From Croceibacterium_A sp044506885 (GTDB taxonomy: Bacteria; Pseudomonadota; Alphaproteobacteria; Sphingomonadales; Sphingomonadaceae), in the NCBI GenBank assembly GCA_044506885.1, contig JBIQKC010000005.1:1-64000 (forward strand): a stretch of 64,000 nucleotides of DNA, in the 5' to 3' direction. The notes under the pieces were generated by a model, which saw only the letters and a list, made by a program, of their open reading frames with translations, was not told the DNA's origin and ran no database searches. The translations under genes and the position numbers were made by a program. This document shows, in pieces, positions 27,401 through 35,207 of the stretch (the first letter of the stretch is position 1; every line of letters begins with the position of its first letter).

Positions 27401-27550
27401 CCCCGCGCGGCTCTCGCGCACCTGCCGGTAGAGCCCTTCCGCCTCCCAGCGCGACAGAATGCCCGGCTCCTTCTGCGGAAGGCCGGCCTTCATGGGAAAA
27501 TCGGTCTTCGGCAGGAAGACGGTGTCTCGGTAGTCGCGCTGCTCGCTCAT
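24413..27550 (-). CDS. ileS: Isoleucyl-tRNA synthetase carrying in-frame palindromic repeat insertions
   Basis: Charges tRNA-Ile and edits Val-tRNA. 1045 aa, about 100 more than I expect for the family. The HIGH motif is in GDMHIGHALNHVLK, the CP1 editing domain has TTPWTIPVNQAI, the KMSKS motif is in GKKMSKSLGNTIDPN, and a C-terminal zinc site has CGRCWR and CGRCEEVV. The extra length is explained by low-similarity blocks at about residues 321-367 and 904-930, where dispersed palindromic repeats are read in frame (LRHSRESGNP-type peptides). The reading frame stays open, so the gene looks functional. It lies upstream of and overlaps lspA. Confidence 0.95.
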   Translation of the reverse strand: MSEQRDYRDTVFLPKTDFPMKAGLPQKEPGILSRWEAEGLYRQVRESRAGREKFVLHDGPPYANGDMHIGHALNHVLKDMVVRTRTLLGKDAPYVPGWDCHGLPIEWKVEEQYRKKKLDKDQVPPKEFRAECRAYAQHWVDVQREQLKRLGVNGDWDNPYLTMQFDSEATIVRELLKFAESGQLYRGAKPVMWSPVEKTALAEAEVEYEDITSTQIYVAFEIMSAPNDPDLVGAKAPVWTTTPWTIPVNQAIAYSPVEPYDLIEVAGERYLIMMARQAEFCSMLSKELGVDVAKEGKLLGGKGATQLEGATARHPIYNYLRHSRESGNPVAVGGESLLDPRVRGDDEKGGSGEWKGSGTPDQVRGDERGSEGDEAWERALAFYAAPRPFLPGDFVTTDSGTGLVHMAPDHGEDDFELCKAHGISPKFVVEADGRYRADWAWLPRSDERSMSVINPKFNAPEGPVCSDLRAAGALLSASADYQHSYPHSWRSKAKVIFRCTPQWFVPMDKRVLEHPDNKWEQRWENEGGAQEPLKTLRELATDALDATAFYPEKGRNRIGSMVAGRPDWVLSRQRAWGVPITLFVDRKTGDYLVDPDVNRRIVEAVAAEGVDAWSDEAAQALLGEKYDAADFERVTDILDVWFDSGSTHAFVLESGRWPELQWPADLYLEGSDQHRGWFQSSLLESCGTRGRAPYRAVLTHGFTMASDGKKMSKSLGNTIDPNKVMEEYGADIVRLWALSVDFTEDHRIGPEILKGVADQYRKLRNTFRYLLGALDGFTDAERVSDVAAMPELERYVLALLGRLDATLRAAALEYDFNTYTRALIDFCNEDLSAFYFDIRKDRLYCDAPGDANRRAYRTVLDTLFHALARYAAPVLVFTSEEVWGERYPEGGSVHLLEWPDFSSLRHSRESRKPVEGAADNALGPRFRGDDEEGGEAFKSKWAELRALREKVTEAIEPLRREKVVRSSLEAEVTVPAAMVPAGFTDADLTELFISAAVSRGGEAIAVRRSGDDKCGRCWRLLPEVSEDGALCGRCEEVVARMDGVA
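24759..24839. repeat. Palindromic repeat inside ileS, copy B (81 bp)
   Basis: Bounded by TCGTCATCCCCGCG on the left and its near-complement ending GGGAATGACGA on the right. Exactly 81 bp, so 27 codons are added without a shift. In ileS it encodes the LRHSRESRKPVEG and GPRFRGDDE type segment. The same ends and length are found at 26510-26590. Confidence 0.85.
26451..26480. repeat. Short palindrome inside ileS, CCCCGGA type
   Basis: ACCCCGGA-CCTGA-TCCGGGGT (26456-26476), preceded by TCGTC, is a different palindrome from the 81-bp copies. In ileS it encodes GTPDQVRGDE. It lies 30 bp from copy A, so two repeats of different type sit next to each other in the editing domain. Confidence 0.75.
26510..26590. 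repeat. Palindromic repeat inside ileS, copy A (81 bp)
   Basis: Starts TCGTCATCCCCGCGAACG and ends CGCGGGAATGACGA, 81 bp in total. It is read in the ileS frame as LRHSRESGNPVAVGG followed by LLDPRVRGDDE. Internal hairpins CCCCGCG-AA-CGCGGGG and CCCGC-TTTC-GCGGG are seen. In another frame the same DNA would give the familiar VIPAKAGTQ and WIPAFAGMT peptides of dispersed bacterial repeats. Confidence 0.88.
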
Positions 27551-27596
27551 TGCGCGCGGGCCTTAGCGGGGGCGCGGCCTTCCTGCAATTTCCTAT

Positions 27597-27643
27597 CCTC
27601 CGCCGTTCGCGGGAGAGGTGGCGGCGCGCAGCGCCGACGGAGG
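27597..27643. repeat. REP-like hairpin between ileS and the phosphodiesterase gene
   Basis: CCTCCGCCG (27597-27605) pairs with CGACGGAGG (27635-27643) with one mismatch, around a GCGGGAGAGGTGGCGG interior. It is the only feature seen in the 131-bp gap. Confidence 0.5.
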
Positions 27644-27681
27644 GGGCCTCTGTGAGCGCCGATCAGCCAAGCGACCCCACG

Positions 27682-28734
27682 CTATCGTGCGTAGTGCGCC
27701 CGCCGCCGTTCCAGCCCCTCCTGCGCGGTGACGATCTGCGCATTGGTGCGCCGGTCGCGGCTGGGCCGCAGCGCCGGGCCGACGGTCCAGATGTCCTCCA
27801 CCCACAGGTAGCCGTTGAAGCTTGCCGGAACCCGCCCGAGCTCTTCCGGCAGCGACAGCCCGCCGGGCGCGGCTGGCACGCCATGGAGGCCGGTCATCAG
27901 CACATGCCCGCCGTGCGCCTCCATCCGTGCGATCAGCCGGTTGGGCCAGCCCCAGAACGCCCACTGGTAGTTGAGCGGTACGATCAGCGTCCTGCCACGG
28001 CAGCTTTCGGGCAGGTGGCCGCTCCAGCCGAACATGACGTAGTCCTTGCCGCACGCTTCGGCCTCCGCCTTGCTCCAGGCCCAGTTGTCCGGGAAATGAC
28101 GCCGGATGCGCTCGACCGGCGCAGTGGCGCCGTAAAAGGCGTCGTCGATCCCTTCGACATCGCGCCCGCTTTCGCGCAGCAGCCGGGCGAGAAGGTCGGC
28201 CTCGTCCGCATCGTTCGACTTGAAGTTGAAGATGATCGGGCTGTTGGGCAGCGCGGCCAACGCCTCCTCCAGCGTCGGCATCGCGCCCACGCCTTTGCCG
28301 CGAAACGGGAAGGTCCGCCCGCCGTCAGCCGTATAGCCGTAACCGATGTCGAGCATCTTCAGCTGTGCCATCGTGTGGTCGCGCACGTTGCCGCTGCCGT
28401 CGGTCCGGCAATCGAGCGTCCAGTCGTGAAATACCGCGATTTGCCCGTCGGCCGTCGGCGCGATGTCGACTTCCACCATCTGTGCCGTCAGCAGCCGCGC
28501 CTGCCGCATCGAACGCATCGTGTTTTCGAGATAGTCGTGCACCGGCTGCTCGATCCGCGTCGCCGTGCAGGTGTCGTTATCGACCCCCCGCTGGTCGAAC
28601 AACTGGTAGACGCCGCGATGGGCGACCAGCTTTGGCGCGCCCACAGGATCGGGCGCCAGCCAGCTCGCGTTGAGGAAAGTGAGCCCGAGCACTGCGAGCG
28701 CGAGGACGAGAAACGCGCCCTTGAGCCACCGCAC
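27682..28734 (-). CDS. Glycerophosphodiester phosphodiesterase family protein
   Basis: 350 aa. An N-terminal hydrophobic anchor (residues about 7-23) is followed by a GDPD TIM-barrel: KLVAHRGVYQ carries the catalytic His-Arg, then a YLENT segment with the metal-binding Glu, VEVDIAPTADGQIAVFHD with the second catalytic His, and a DIGYG element. It probably acts in the periplasm on glycerophosphodiesters. The start is GTG 28734, overlapping the ribF TAG by one base. It sits between ribF and ileS. Confidence 0.88.
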   Translation of the reverse strand: MRWLKGAFLVLALAVLGLTFLNASWLAPDPVGAPKLVAHRGVYQLFDQRGVDNDTCTATRIEQPVHDYLENTMRSMRQARLLTAQMVEVDIAPTADGQIAVFHDWTLDCRTDGSGNVRDHTMAQLKMLDIGYGYTADGGRTFPFRGKGVGAMPTLEEALAALPNSPIIFNFKSNDADEADLLARLLRESGRDVEGIDDAFYGATAPVERIRRHFPDNWAWSKAEAEACGKDYVMFGWSGHLPESCRGRTLIVPLNYQWAFWGWPNRLIARMEAHGGHVLMTGLHGVPAAPGGLSLPEELGRVPASFNGYLWVEDIWTVGPALRPSRDRRTNAQIVTAQEGLERRRAHYAR

Positions 28735-29657
28735 TAGGCCAGCAGCTCCTTCGCCCGCGCGCAGTCCTCGGCCATTTGCGCGGTCAGCGCCTCCAGCGTG
28801 TCGAACTTGCCCTCCGGCCGCAGGAAATGGTGCAGCGCCACTTCGATTTCCTGCCCGTAGAGGTCGCCGGAAAAGTCGAAGAAATACGGCTCCAGCAGCT
28901 CCTTCGGCGGATCGAAGCTCGGCCGCACGCCCAGGTTGGCCGCGCCTTTCAGCATCGTGCCGTCCGCCAGCTTCCCCGTCACCGCGTAGATGCCGAAGCG
29001 CGGGCGCAGGTACTTGCCCATCTCGATATTGGCGGTGGGGTAGCCGATCGCGCGGCCGCGCTTGTCGCCGTGGATCACCGTGCCGCGAATGGCGAAGGGG
29101 CGGGTCATCAGCCGTGCCGCCACCTCGCATTCGCCGGCCTTCAGCGCGTCGCGGATGCGGCTGGAGGAGACCGGCAGCCCGCCTTCCAGCACCGGGCCCA
29201 CCGTGCGCGCCGCCAGGCCGTGGCGCGCGCCTTCGCCCGCCAGCAGCGCCACGTCGCCCTGCCGGTCGCGGCCGAAGGTGAAATCCTCGCCGGTCACCAC
29301 GCCCGCCGCGCCGATATGCCCGGCGAGCAGCTTGCCGACGAAATCCACAGCGCTCGTGCGCGCCAGTTCCTCGCCGAAATCGAACATCAGCATGGCGTCG
29401 GCTCCGGCTTGGGCGAACAGTTCCTCGCGCTGCTCCAGGCTGGTCAGGCGGAACCACGGCACGTGCGGCGCGAAATGGCGCACCGGATGCGGATCGAACG
29501 TCGCCACCAGCGCGGGCCGGCTTTCGCTCCGCGCCCATTCCACCGCCTCGCGCACCACCGCCTGATGGCCGAGGTGGAAGCCGTCGAAGTTTCCCAGCGC
29601 TACGATCGCGCCGCGCAGGGCCTCGGGGATGGCATCGCGATGCGAAAGGCGCGTCAC
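28734..29657 (-). CDS. ribF: Bifunctional riboflavin kinase / FAD synthetase
   Basis: Makes FMN and then FAD. 307 aa. The N-terminal adenylyltransferase half has VALGNFDGFHLGHQAVV and a FDPHPVR segment, then GEDFTFGRDRQGD and SSSRIRDALKAGE. The C-terminal kinase half has RPFAIRGTVIHGDKRGRAIGYPTANI. A GTG start at 29657 overlaps the folA stop by GTGA. An upstream longer frame exists only because the antisense frame is open. Confidence 0.94.
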   Translation of the reverse strand: MTRLSHRDAIPEALRGAIVALGNFDGFHLGHQAVVREAVEWARSESRPALVATFDPHPVRHFAPHVPWFRLTSLEQREELFAQAGADAMLMFDFGEELARTSAVDFVGKLLAGHIGAAGVVTGEDFTFGRDRQGDVALLAGEGARHGLAARTVGPVLEGGLPVSSSRIRDALKAGECEVAARLMTRPFAIRGTVIHGDKRGRAIGYPTANIEMGKYLRPRFGIYAVTGKLADGTMLKGAANLGVRPSFDPPKELLEPYFFDFSGDLYGQEIEVALHHFLRPEGKFDTLEALTAQMAEDCARAKELLA

Positions 29658-30175
29658 GCGCCCACCCCCGGCCCCTCCCGCAAGCGGGAAGCGAGGCGCT
29701 CGTAGGTCACGAAAGCATAGGCCGGATCGCCGCCTTGCGCCGGATATTCCTCGCGCGCGACTTCGCGCCATTCGGGGCCGGGCGCGTCCATGAACACGTC
29801 GCCGGCGGTGTCTTCGTCCACTTCGGTCAGTTCCAGCCGGGTGGCCAGCGGCATGAACAGCTCGGCGATTTCCGCGCCGCCGATCACCGACACCGGGCCT
29901 TCGCCCGCCAGCGCCAGCGCTTCTTCCAGCGAATGCGCCACTTCCGCGCCGGGCGCGCTCCAGCCCGCGCGACGCGTCAGCACGATGTGCCGGCGGCCTG
30001 GCAGCAGGCCCGGTAGCGCCTCGAACGTCTTGCGCCCCATGACCATCGGCGTGCCCATGGTCAGGCGTTTGAACCTCTTGAGGTCGTTGGATATTTGCCA
30101 CGGCACGTCGCCATCTACAGCGATTGTGCCATCGCGCGCGCGCGCGATGACGATGAAGATGTCCCGCTCCTCCAT
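29654..30175 (-). CDS. folA: Dihydrofolate reductase
   Basis: NADPH-dependent reduction of dihydrofolate, 173 aa. Motifs are DIFIVIARARDGTIAVDGDVPW (substrate and NADPH region), KRFKRLTMGTPMVMGRKTFEALP, the R-LPGRRHIVLTRR run, and VIGGAEIAELFMP. The ATG at 30175 is preferred; a GTG at 30178 adds one residue and would overlap the purK stop as GTGA. Confidence 0.95.
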   Translation of the reverse strand: MEERDIFIVIARARDGTIAVDGDVPWQISNDLKRFKRLTMGTPMVMGRKTFEALPGLLPGRRHIVLTRRAGWSAPGAEVAHSLEEALALAGEGPVSVIGGAEIAELFMPLATRLELTEVDEDTAGDVFMDAPGPEWREVAREEYPAQGGDPAYAFVTYERLASRLREGPGVGA

Positions 30176-31224
30176 CACCCGACCTCTGTCACATGCCCCA
30201 TCTTGCGCCCCGCCCGCGCTTCCGCCTTGCCATAGAGGTGCAGGTGCGCCGACCCGTCCGCCAGCGCGCTCGCCGCCTGGTCGTCGCAGGGGCCGATCAG
30301 GTTGGTCATCTCGATCCGCCCGGCCACGGTCGCGGTATCGCCCAGCGGCAGGCCGCAGATCGCGCGGATGTGGTTTTCGAACTGGCTGGTGACCGCCCCT
30401 TCGATCGTCCAGTGGCCCGAATTGTGCACCCGCGGGGCCATCTCGTTGAACACCGGCCCGTCCTCGGTGGCGAAGAACTCCAGCGTCAGCACTCCGACAT
30501 GCCCCAGCGCCTCCGCCACCGCCCGCGCCAGTTCGCGCGCGGCGGGCGTCTGTTCGCGCACGATCTCGGGGGCGGGAAGGGACGAACGCGCGAGGATGCC
30601 GTTTTCATGCCGGTTGTGCGGGCTGTCCCAGAACCGCGCTTCGCCATCGCGCCCGCGCGCCAGGATGACCGAGAACTCGGCTTCGAACCGCACCAGCCCT
30701 TCGTAGATCAGCCCCTGGTTCGGAACCCGCAGCCCTTCCGCCTCGTGCGCGGAGGCGATGCGCCACTGGCCCTTGCCGTCGTAACCGTCGCGCCGGGTCT
30801 TGAGGATGCCCGGCGCGCCGACCCGCTCGATCGCGCCCGCCAGTTCGCTGTCGGTGTCGACCGCGGCATAGGCCGCCGGCCGGCCGCCCAGATCCTCGAC
30901 CATGCGCTTTTCGCGCAGTCGGTCCTGCGCCGCCTCCAGCGCGCGCGGACCGGGCGCCAGCTTGCCTTCCATCGCCGCCAGCGGCGCGACGGGCACGTTC
31001 TCGAACTCGTAGGTCACGACGGCGCAGTCTTGCCCGAACGCCGCCAGCGCCGCCTTGTCGCGCCAGTCGGCGCACGTGAAGACGGCGCTCACGTCCGCCG
31101 CCACGCTGTCCTTCTCCGGCGCGTAGACATGGCAGCGATAGCCGAGCCGCGCCGCCGCCATCGCCAGCATCCGTCCGAGCTGGCCGCCGCCGAGAATGCC
31201 GATGGTGCTGCCTGGTGGGATCAT
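30175..31224 (-). CDS. purK: 5-(carboxyamino)imidazole ribonucleotide synthase
   Basis: ATP-grasp enzyme of purine synthesis using bicarbonate, 349 aa. It has GSTIGILGGGQLGRMLAMAAARLG, YEFENVP, the KTRRDGYDGKGQW ATP loop, and the metal site ending FNEMAPRVHNSGHWTIEGA. It sits 7 bp after purE on the same strand, the standard purEK order. Confidence 0.96.
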   Translation of the reverse strand: MIPPGSTIGILGGGQLGRMLAMAAARLGYRCHVYAPEKDSVAADVSAVFTCADWRDKAALAAFGQDCAVVTYEFENVPVAPLAAMEGKLAPGPRALEAAQDRLREKRMVEDLGGRPAAYAAVDTDSELAGAIERVGAPGILKTRRDGYDGKGQWRIASAHEAEGLRVPNQGLIYEGLVRFEAEFSVILARGRDGEARFWDSPHNRHENGILARSSLPAPEIVREQTPAARELARAVAEALGHVGVLTLEFFATEDGPVFNEMAPRVHNSGHWTIEGAVTSQFENHIRAICGLPLGDTATVAGRIEMTNLIGPCDDQAASALADGSAHLHLYGKAEARAGRKMGHVTEVG

Positions 31225-31231
31225 GCGCGGG

Positions 31232-31711
31232 TCAGGCCGGCCGTTCGGCCACGGCGTCGGTCTGCGCCGCGCGGTACGCCTTGAGCCGGTCGGCCAGCGC
31301 CTCGTCGGTCGTGGCCAGAATCGCCGCCGCCAGCAGCCCCGCGTTGGTCGCGCCCGCCTCGCCGATGGCCAGCGTGCCCACGGGAACGCCGGCCGGCATC
31401 TGGACGATGGAGAGGAGCGAGTCCTTCCCCTTCAGCGCTTTCGATTCGACCGGCACGCCCAGCACCGGCAAGTGCGTCATCGCCGCGACCATGCCCGGCA
31501 GATGCGCCGCGCCGCCCGCGCCGGCGATCACGACCCTGAAGCCTTCGCCGGCAGCGCCCTTGGCGAAGGCGCTTAGCCGGTCGGGCGTGCGGTGGGCGGA
31601 AACGATCCGCGCCTCGTAAGCCACGTCCAGCCGGTCGAGCGCGTCGGCGGCGTGCTTCATCGTCGGCCAGTCGGACTGGCTGCCCATCACGATGGCGACG
31701 AGTGCCCCCAT
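31232..31711 (-). CDS. purE: N5-carboxyaminoimidazole ribonucleotide mutase
   Basis: 159 aa. Class I PurE signatures are VAIVMGSQSDWPTMKHAAD, ARIVSAHRTPDRL, VIAGAGGAAHLPGMVAA and VESKALKGKDSLLSIVQMPAGVPV. It follows gpmA with a single base between them, and precedes purK. Confidence 0.97.
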   Translation of the reverse strand: MGALVAIVMGSQSDWPTMKHAADALDRLDVAYEARIVSAHRTPDRLSAFAKGAAGEGFRVVIAGAGGAAHLPGMVAAMTHLPVLGVPVESKALKGKDSLLSIVQMPAGVPVGTLAIGEAGATNAGLLAAAILATTDEALADRLKAYRAAQTDAVAERPA

Positions 31712-31712
31712 T

Positions 31713-32399
31713 TCACCGATCCTTCAGGTAGTGCCGCTCTCCGGCGCGCATCTGTTCGTCGAACTCGTAGACGATCGGCTCGCCGGTGGGAATCTCGAGG
31801 CCCGTGATGTCCTCGTCCGAAATGCCCGACAGGTGCTTGACGAGCGCGCGCAGCGAATTGCCGTGGGCGGAGACGATCACCGTCTCCCCTTCGCCCAGCA
31901 CCGGCAGGATCGCCGCGTTCCAGTAGGGCAGCACGCGCTCGATGGTCAGCTTGAGGCTTTCGGTCGCCGGCACCGCGATGCCGGCGTAGCGCGGATCGGC
32001 GGCAAGGTCGTACGGTCCGCCGGCGACCATCTCCGGCGGCGGAATGTCGAAGCTGCGGCGCCACAGGCGAACCTGCTCCTCGCCGTGCAGCTCCGCCGTC
32101 TCGGCCTTGTTGAGCCCGGTCAGCCCGCCGTAGTGCCGTTCGTTGAGCCGCCAGTCCTTGGTCTCCGGGATCCACAGCCGCCCGCAGGCTTCGAGCGCCA
32201 GGTGCAGCGTCCTGATCGCGCGGGTCTGAAGCGAGGTGAAGGCGCGGGTCGGCAGCAGGTCCTTGGCCGCCAGCAGGTCGCCGGCCGCCTTCGCTTCGGC
32301 CACGCCCTGTTCGGTGAGGTCGACATCCCACCAGCCGGTGAAGCGGTTTTCTAGGTTCCACCGGCTCTGGCCGTGGCGGACGAGGACAAGCGTGGGCAA
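31713..32399 (-). CDS. gpmA: 2,3-bisphosphoglycerate-dependent phosphoglycerate mutase
   Basis: Glycolytic interconversion of 3- and 2-phosphoglycerate, 228 aa, the usual length. The catalytic His is in LVLVRHGQSRWNLENRFTGW, followed by GLTGLNKAETAELHGEEQV and VSAHGNSLRALVKHLSGI. No ATG lies near the start. A TTG at 32399 gives LPTLVLVRHG, matching the usual family N-terminus, so TTG is taken as the start. Confidence 0.95.
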   Translation of the reverse strand: MPTLVLVRHGQSRWNLENRFTGWWDVDLTEQGVAEAKAAGDLLAAKDLLPTRAFTSLQTRAIRTLHLALEACGRLWIPETKDWRLNERHYGGLTGLNKAETAELHGEEQVRLWRRSFDIPPPEMVAGGPYDLAADPRYAGIAVPATESLKLTIERVLPYWNAAILPVLGEGETVIVSAHGNSLRALVKHLSGISDEDITGLEIPTGEPIVYEFDEQMRAGERHYLKDR

Positions 32400-32455
32400 G
32401 GAAGCGGCTCCGGAATTGCTGGGGAATTGCGGGCGAATTGCGGGAGCGCCACGCG

Positions 32456-32611
32456 TTAGCGGCCGCCCGGCGGTTTGGGAAGGGAGTCCTCCGCGCCGCC
32501 GGCCTCGCGCGCGTCGAGCTGGCGGCTCTGGGCCTTGCGCCGCCGCAGGTTCTCGCGCAGCCGCTGCGCCAGCCGCTCCTCGCGTGTCGGCTTCGGATCG
32601 TCGTCGCTCAT
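32456..32611 (-). CDS. Small basic protein of 51 aa upstream of gpmA
   Basis: ATG 32611 to TAA 32456. It is highly charged, with a long helix-like run rich in Arg and Glu (EERLAQRLRENLRRRKAQSR) and a Gly/Pro-rich tail. No domain is recognised. It is too short for most gene-finding length cut-offs. It may be the first gene of the gpmA-purEK run. The charge pattern and clean start suggest a real gene, but conservation was not tested. Confidence 0.55.
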   Translation of the reverse strand: MSDDDPKPTREERLAQRLRENLRRRKAQSRQLDAREAGGAEDSLPKPPGGR

Positions 32612-32684
32612 TCAGGAATGCCTGCCGCGCCGACGCGCGCTTGACAAGAGCACCCCGATAGCCAATGGCGCGCGCCTCTCCGGC

Positions 32685-32759
32685 GCTGCTGTAGCTCAGT
32701 GGTAGAGCGCACCCTTGGTAAGGGTGAGGTCGGGAGTTCAATCCTCCCCAGCAGCACCA
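32685..32759 (+). tRNA. tRNA-Thr (anticodon GGT)
   Basis: A full cloverleaf can be folded: acceptor GCTGCTG/CAGCAGC, D-stem GCTC/GAGC, anticodon stem CACCC/GGGTG with loop TTGGTAA (anticodon GGT, Thr), T-stem GGGAG/CTCCC with TTCAATC loop, then A and an encoded CCA at 32757-32759. Confidence 0.97.
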
Positions 32760-32792
32760 TATGCCCGCTTGCCAATCTCGGGTGTATTGTTC

Positions 32793-33269
32793 ATGTATGG
32801 CACCATGGACGAAGGCGAGCTTACTCCGCTGCATCCGAACTACGTCAAGGTGGTGCGCCTCGCCACCGTGATCGCCGCGCTGCCGTTCGTGATCGGCGCG
32901 CTGGCGCTGGAGAGCGCCGGCCTGCTGCCGCGCGGCGTGTTCCTGGTTCCGGTGCTCCTGCTCGCCGTGTGGCTGATCGTGCGCGCGCCGCTGCGCCGCT
33001 ATCATGCGCGCGGCTATGCGATGGGCGCGGACCGGCTGCGCGTGGTTCGCGGCCTGATCTTCCGCTCCGATACGGTGGTGCCGTTCGGCCGTGTCCAGCA
33101 TATCGATGTCCACCAGGGCCCTGTCGAACGCGTCTACGGCCTCGCCACGCTGGTGCTGCATACCGCCGGGAACCACAACGCCTCGGTCTCGCTGCCTGGG
33201 CTCGCCCATGGCGATGCGACGGCGATGCGCGAGGAAATCCGCGCGCACGTGAAGCGCGAGACGATGTGA
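32793..33269 (+). CDS. Bacterial PH-domain (bPH2, YdbS-like) membrane protein
   Basis: 158 aa. Two hydrophobic segments (ATVIAALPFVIGALAL and LVPVLLLAVWLIV) precede a bPH2 domain (GADRLRVVRGLIFRSDTVVPFGRVQHIDVHQGPVERVYGL). Partner of the larger YdbT-like protein, with which it overlaps as GTGA. Family function is poorly known; operons of this pair occur widely in bacteria. ATG 32793 chosen; ATG 32805 is an alternative. Confidence 0.85.
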   Translation: MYGTMDEGELTPLHPNYVKVVRLATVIAALPFVIGALALESAGLLPRGVFLVPVLLLAVWLIVRAPLRRYHARGYAMGADRLRVVRGLIFRSDTVVPFGRVQHIDVHQGPVERVYGLATLVLHTAGNHNASVSLPGLAHGDATAMREEIRAHVKRETM

Positions 33270-34819
33270 GCGAGGACATGGCCGTGACGGCGGCGGCGGA
33301 ATGGCGGCGGACCAGCCCTGTCAGCTTTATCGTGCGCGCCATCACCGGGCTGGGGAAAATGATCGTCCCGGCCCTCGCGATGCTGTTCGGCGCGCAGGGG
33401 TGGGATGGCGGCGGCGCGTTCATCGTCCCGGCTATCCTGGCGATGGTCCTGATCAGCGCGCTGTTCACCTGGATCGCCTGGCGCCAGTTCCGCTACCGGA
33501 TCGGAGACAGCGATATTCGCGTAGAGCACGGGCTGCTGAGCCGCACGGCGCGCTCGGTTCCCTACGAAAGGATCCAGGACGTCAGCCTGGAGCAGAAATT
33601 CGTCCCGCGCCTGTTCGGGATGGTCGAGGTCAGGTTCGAGACCGGGGCGGGCGGCAAGGACGAGCTCAAGATCGCCTATGTCGGCGCGGCCGAAGGCGCG
33701 GCCTTGCGCGAAACGGTGCGGACCCTTCAGACCGGCGCGCCGGCAATCGCGGGCGAGACTGCTCCGCCGGACGCGGAACCCGCCCGGACGCTGTTCGCGA
33801 TGGACTTGCGCCGCCTGCTGACATTCGGGGTGTTCGAGTTCTCGCTGGTCATCTTCGCCGTGCTCGGCGGCGTGGCGCAGCAGCTCGACTTCCTGTTGCC
33901 GCTCGACATCTGGGACTTCGATACCTGGGGCCGCCTGCTGGCGGGGCCGGGACACGATCTCGCGGCGCTCGGCGTGGTCGCGCAGGCGCTCGGCGTGGCG
34001 TTGGCGTTGGCGACTCTGGCGCTGCTGGGCCTCGGCACCGGGATCGCGCGCACGGTGCTGCGCGACTACGGCTTCCTGCTCGAGGAAACGCCCAAGGGCC
34101 TGCGCCGCCGCCGGGGCCTGCTGACGCGCACCGACGTGGTCATGCCCATGCACCGCGTCCAGGCGCTCATGGTGACGACCGGGATCGTCCGCCGCCGCTT
34201 TGGCTGGCATGGCCTCGGCATCGTCAGCTTGGCGCAGGATGCGAAGTCGGAAAGCCACGTGGTCGCGCCCTTTGCGACCATGGAGGAGATCGCGCCGGTC
34301 GTCGCGGCGACCGGCTTCTCGCTCCCTGACGATGGCGTTCGATGGCATCGGGCTAGCCCGCGGCAGCGGACCGGCAACATGATCCTGGCGGCCCTGCTTC
34401 CGGCCGTGCTTGCGGTGGTCGCGGCGGTGGTGGGCGCGGCGTTCGCATCGCAGACCGAAGGCCCGCCGCCCGCCTGGCCCGTTCTCGCCCCGGCCGGGTT
34501 CGCGGCGCTCGGCGGCCTGCTGGCCTTGCGCGAGTGGTTTCTCTGGCGCCATCGCCGCCACGCCGTCGACGCGCGCCAGCTCTACGTGCGCGAAGGCTGG
34601 CTTGCGCCGCGGCTCGACATCGCCTCGCGGATCAGGATCCAGTCGGTCGAGATCGCCCAGGGGCCGATCGCGCGTCGCCGGGGCTATGCCGACGTCAGGT
34701 TCGGCCTCGCCGGCGGGACGCTGGAAATGCACGGGGTGCCGATCGAAGGCGCGCGCGCGATCCGCTCGGCCGTGCTGGACAGCATCGGCGCGGTCGATTT
34801 CTCGCGCCTGCCCGGCTGA
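33266..34819 (+). CDS. Bacterial PH-domain (YdbT-like) membrane protein
   Basis: 517 aa. It carries repeated bPH2 units, each after a hydrophobic hairpin: one beginning IRVEHGLLSRTARSVPYERIQDVSLEQ, a second around RGLLTRTDVVMPMHRVQALMV, and a third RQLYVREGWLAPRLDIASRIRIQSVEI. GTG 33266 overlaps the first PH gene; ATG 33278 is a fallback. The internal repeats imply three copies of the same module. Confidence 0.82.
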   Translation: MSEDMAVTAAAEWRRTSPVSFIVRAITGLGKMIVPALAMLFGAQGWDGGGAFIVPAILAMVLISALFTWIAWRQFRYRIGDSDIRVEHGLLSRTARSVPYERIQDVSLEQKFVPRLFGMVEVRFETGAGGKDELKIAYVGAAEGAALRETVRTLQTGAPAIAGETAPPDAEPARTLFAMDLRRLLTFGVFEFSLVIFAVLGGVAQQLDFLLPLDIWDFDTWGRLLAGPGHDLAALGVVAQALGVALALATLALLGLGTGIARTVLRDYGFLLEETPKGLRRRRGLLTRTDVVMPMHRVQALMVTTGIVRRRFGWHGLGIVSLAQDAKSESHVVAPFATMEEIAPVVAATGFSLPDDGVRWHRASPRQRTGNMILAALLPAVLAVVAAVVGAAFASQTEGPPPAWPVLAPAGFAALGGLLALREWFLWRHRRHAVDARQLYVREGWLAPRLDIASRIRIQSVEIAQGPIARRRGYADVRFGLAGGTLEMHGVPIEGARAIRSAVLDSIGAVDFSRLPG

Positions 34820-34849
34820 GCGCCGGAGCGCTGTGCGCGAATCGTAGGG

Positions 34850-35155
34850 TCAGTCGTTTCCGGCGGCGAGCAGGTCCGCCCATTCGGGATGACGCCTGAA
34901 CTGCGCATCGACGTACGAACATTGCGGCACGATGGTGAAGCCCTGTTCCCGCGCGTCGGCCACCAGCGCCTCTACCAGTTGCAGCGCCACGCCGCGCCCG
35001 CGCATCTCCGGCGGGACGAAAGTGTGCTCGGCGATTCGCAGCGGTCCCATCGCGCGCCAGGTCAGCTCGGCGGGCCGGTCCACGCCCGGCAGGGCGGCGC
35101 GATAGGCGCCGTGGCTGGTTTCGTCGGTGCGTGTTATCGTGATTGGATCGGGCAT
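34850..35155 (-). CDS. Small GNAT-type N-acetyltransferase (YjdJ/YidJ-like)
   Basis: 101 aa, the compact form of the fold. It has LTWRAMGPLRIAEHTFVPPEMRGRGVALQLVEALVADAREQG and a C-terminal IVPQCSYV and FRRHPEW, which match the small family of acyltransferases with a Cys in that position. Substrate unknown. ATG 35155 (MPDPITI) is the natural start; a longer upstream frame exists but looks non-coding. Confidence 0.8.
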   Translation of the reverse strand: MPDPITITRTDETSHGAYRAALPGVDRPAELTWRAMGPLRIAEHTFVPPEMRGRGVALQLVEALVADAREQGFTIVPQCSYVDAQFRRHPEWADLLAAGND

Positions 35156-35207
35156 GTGCTCAAGCCTCCTTCTTGCACCGAACCCGGCGTGAAGCCATGG
35201 CGTTCCC

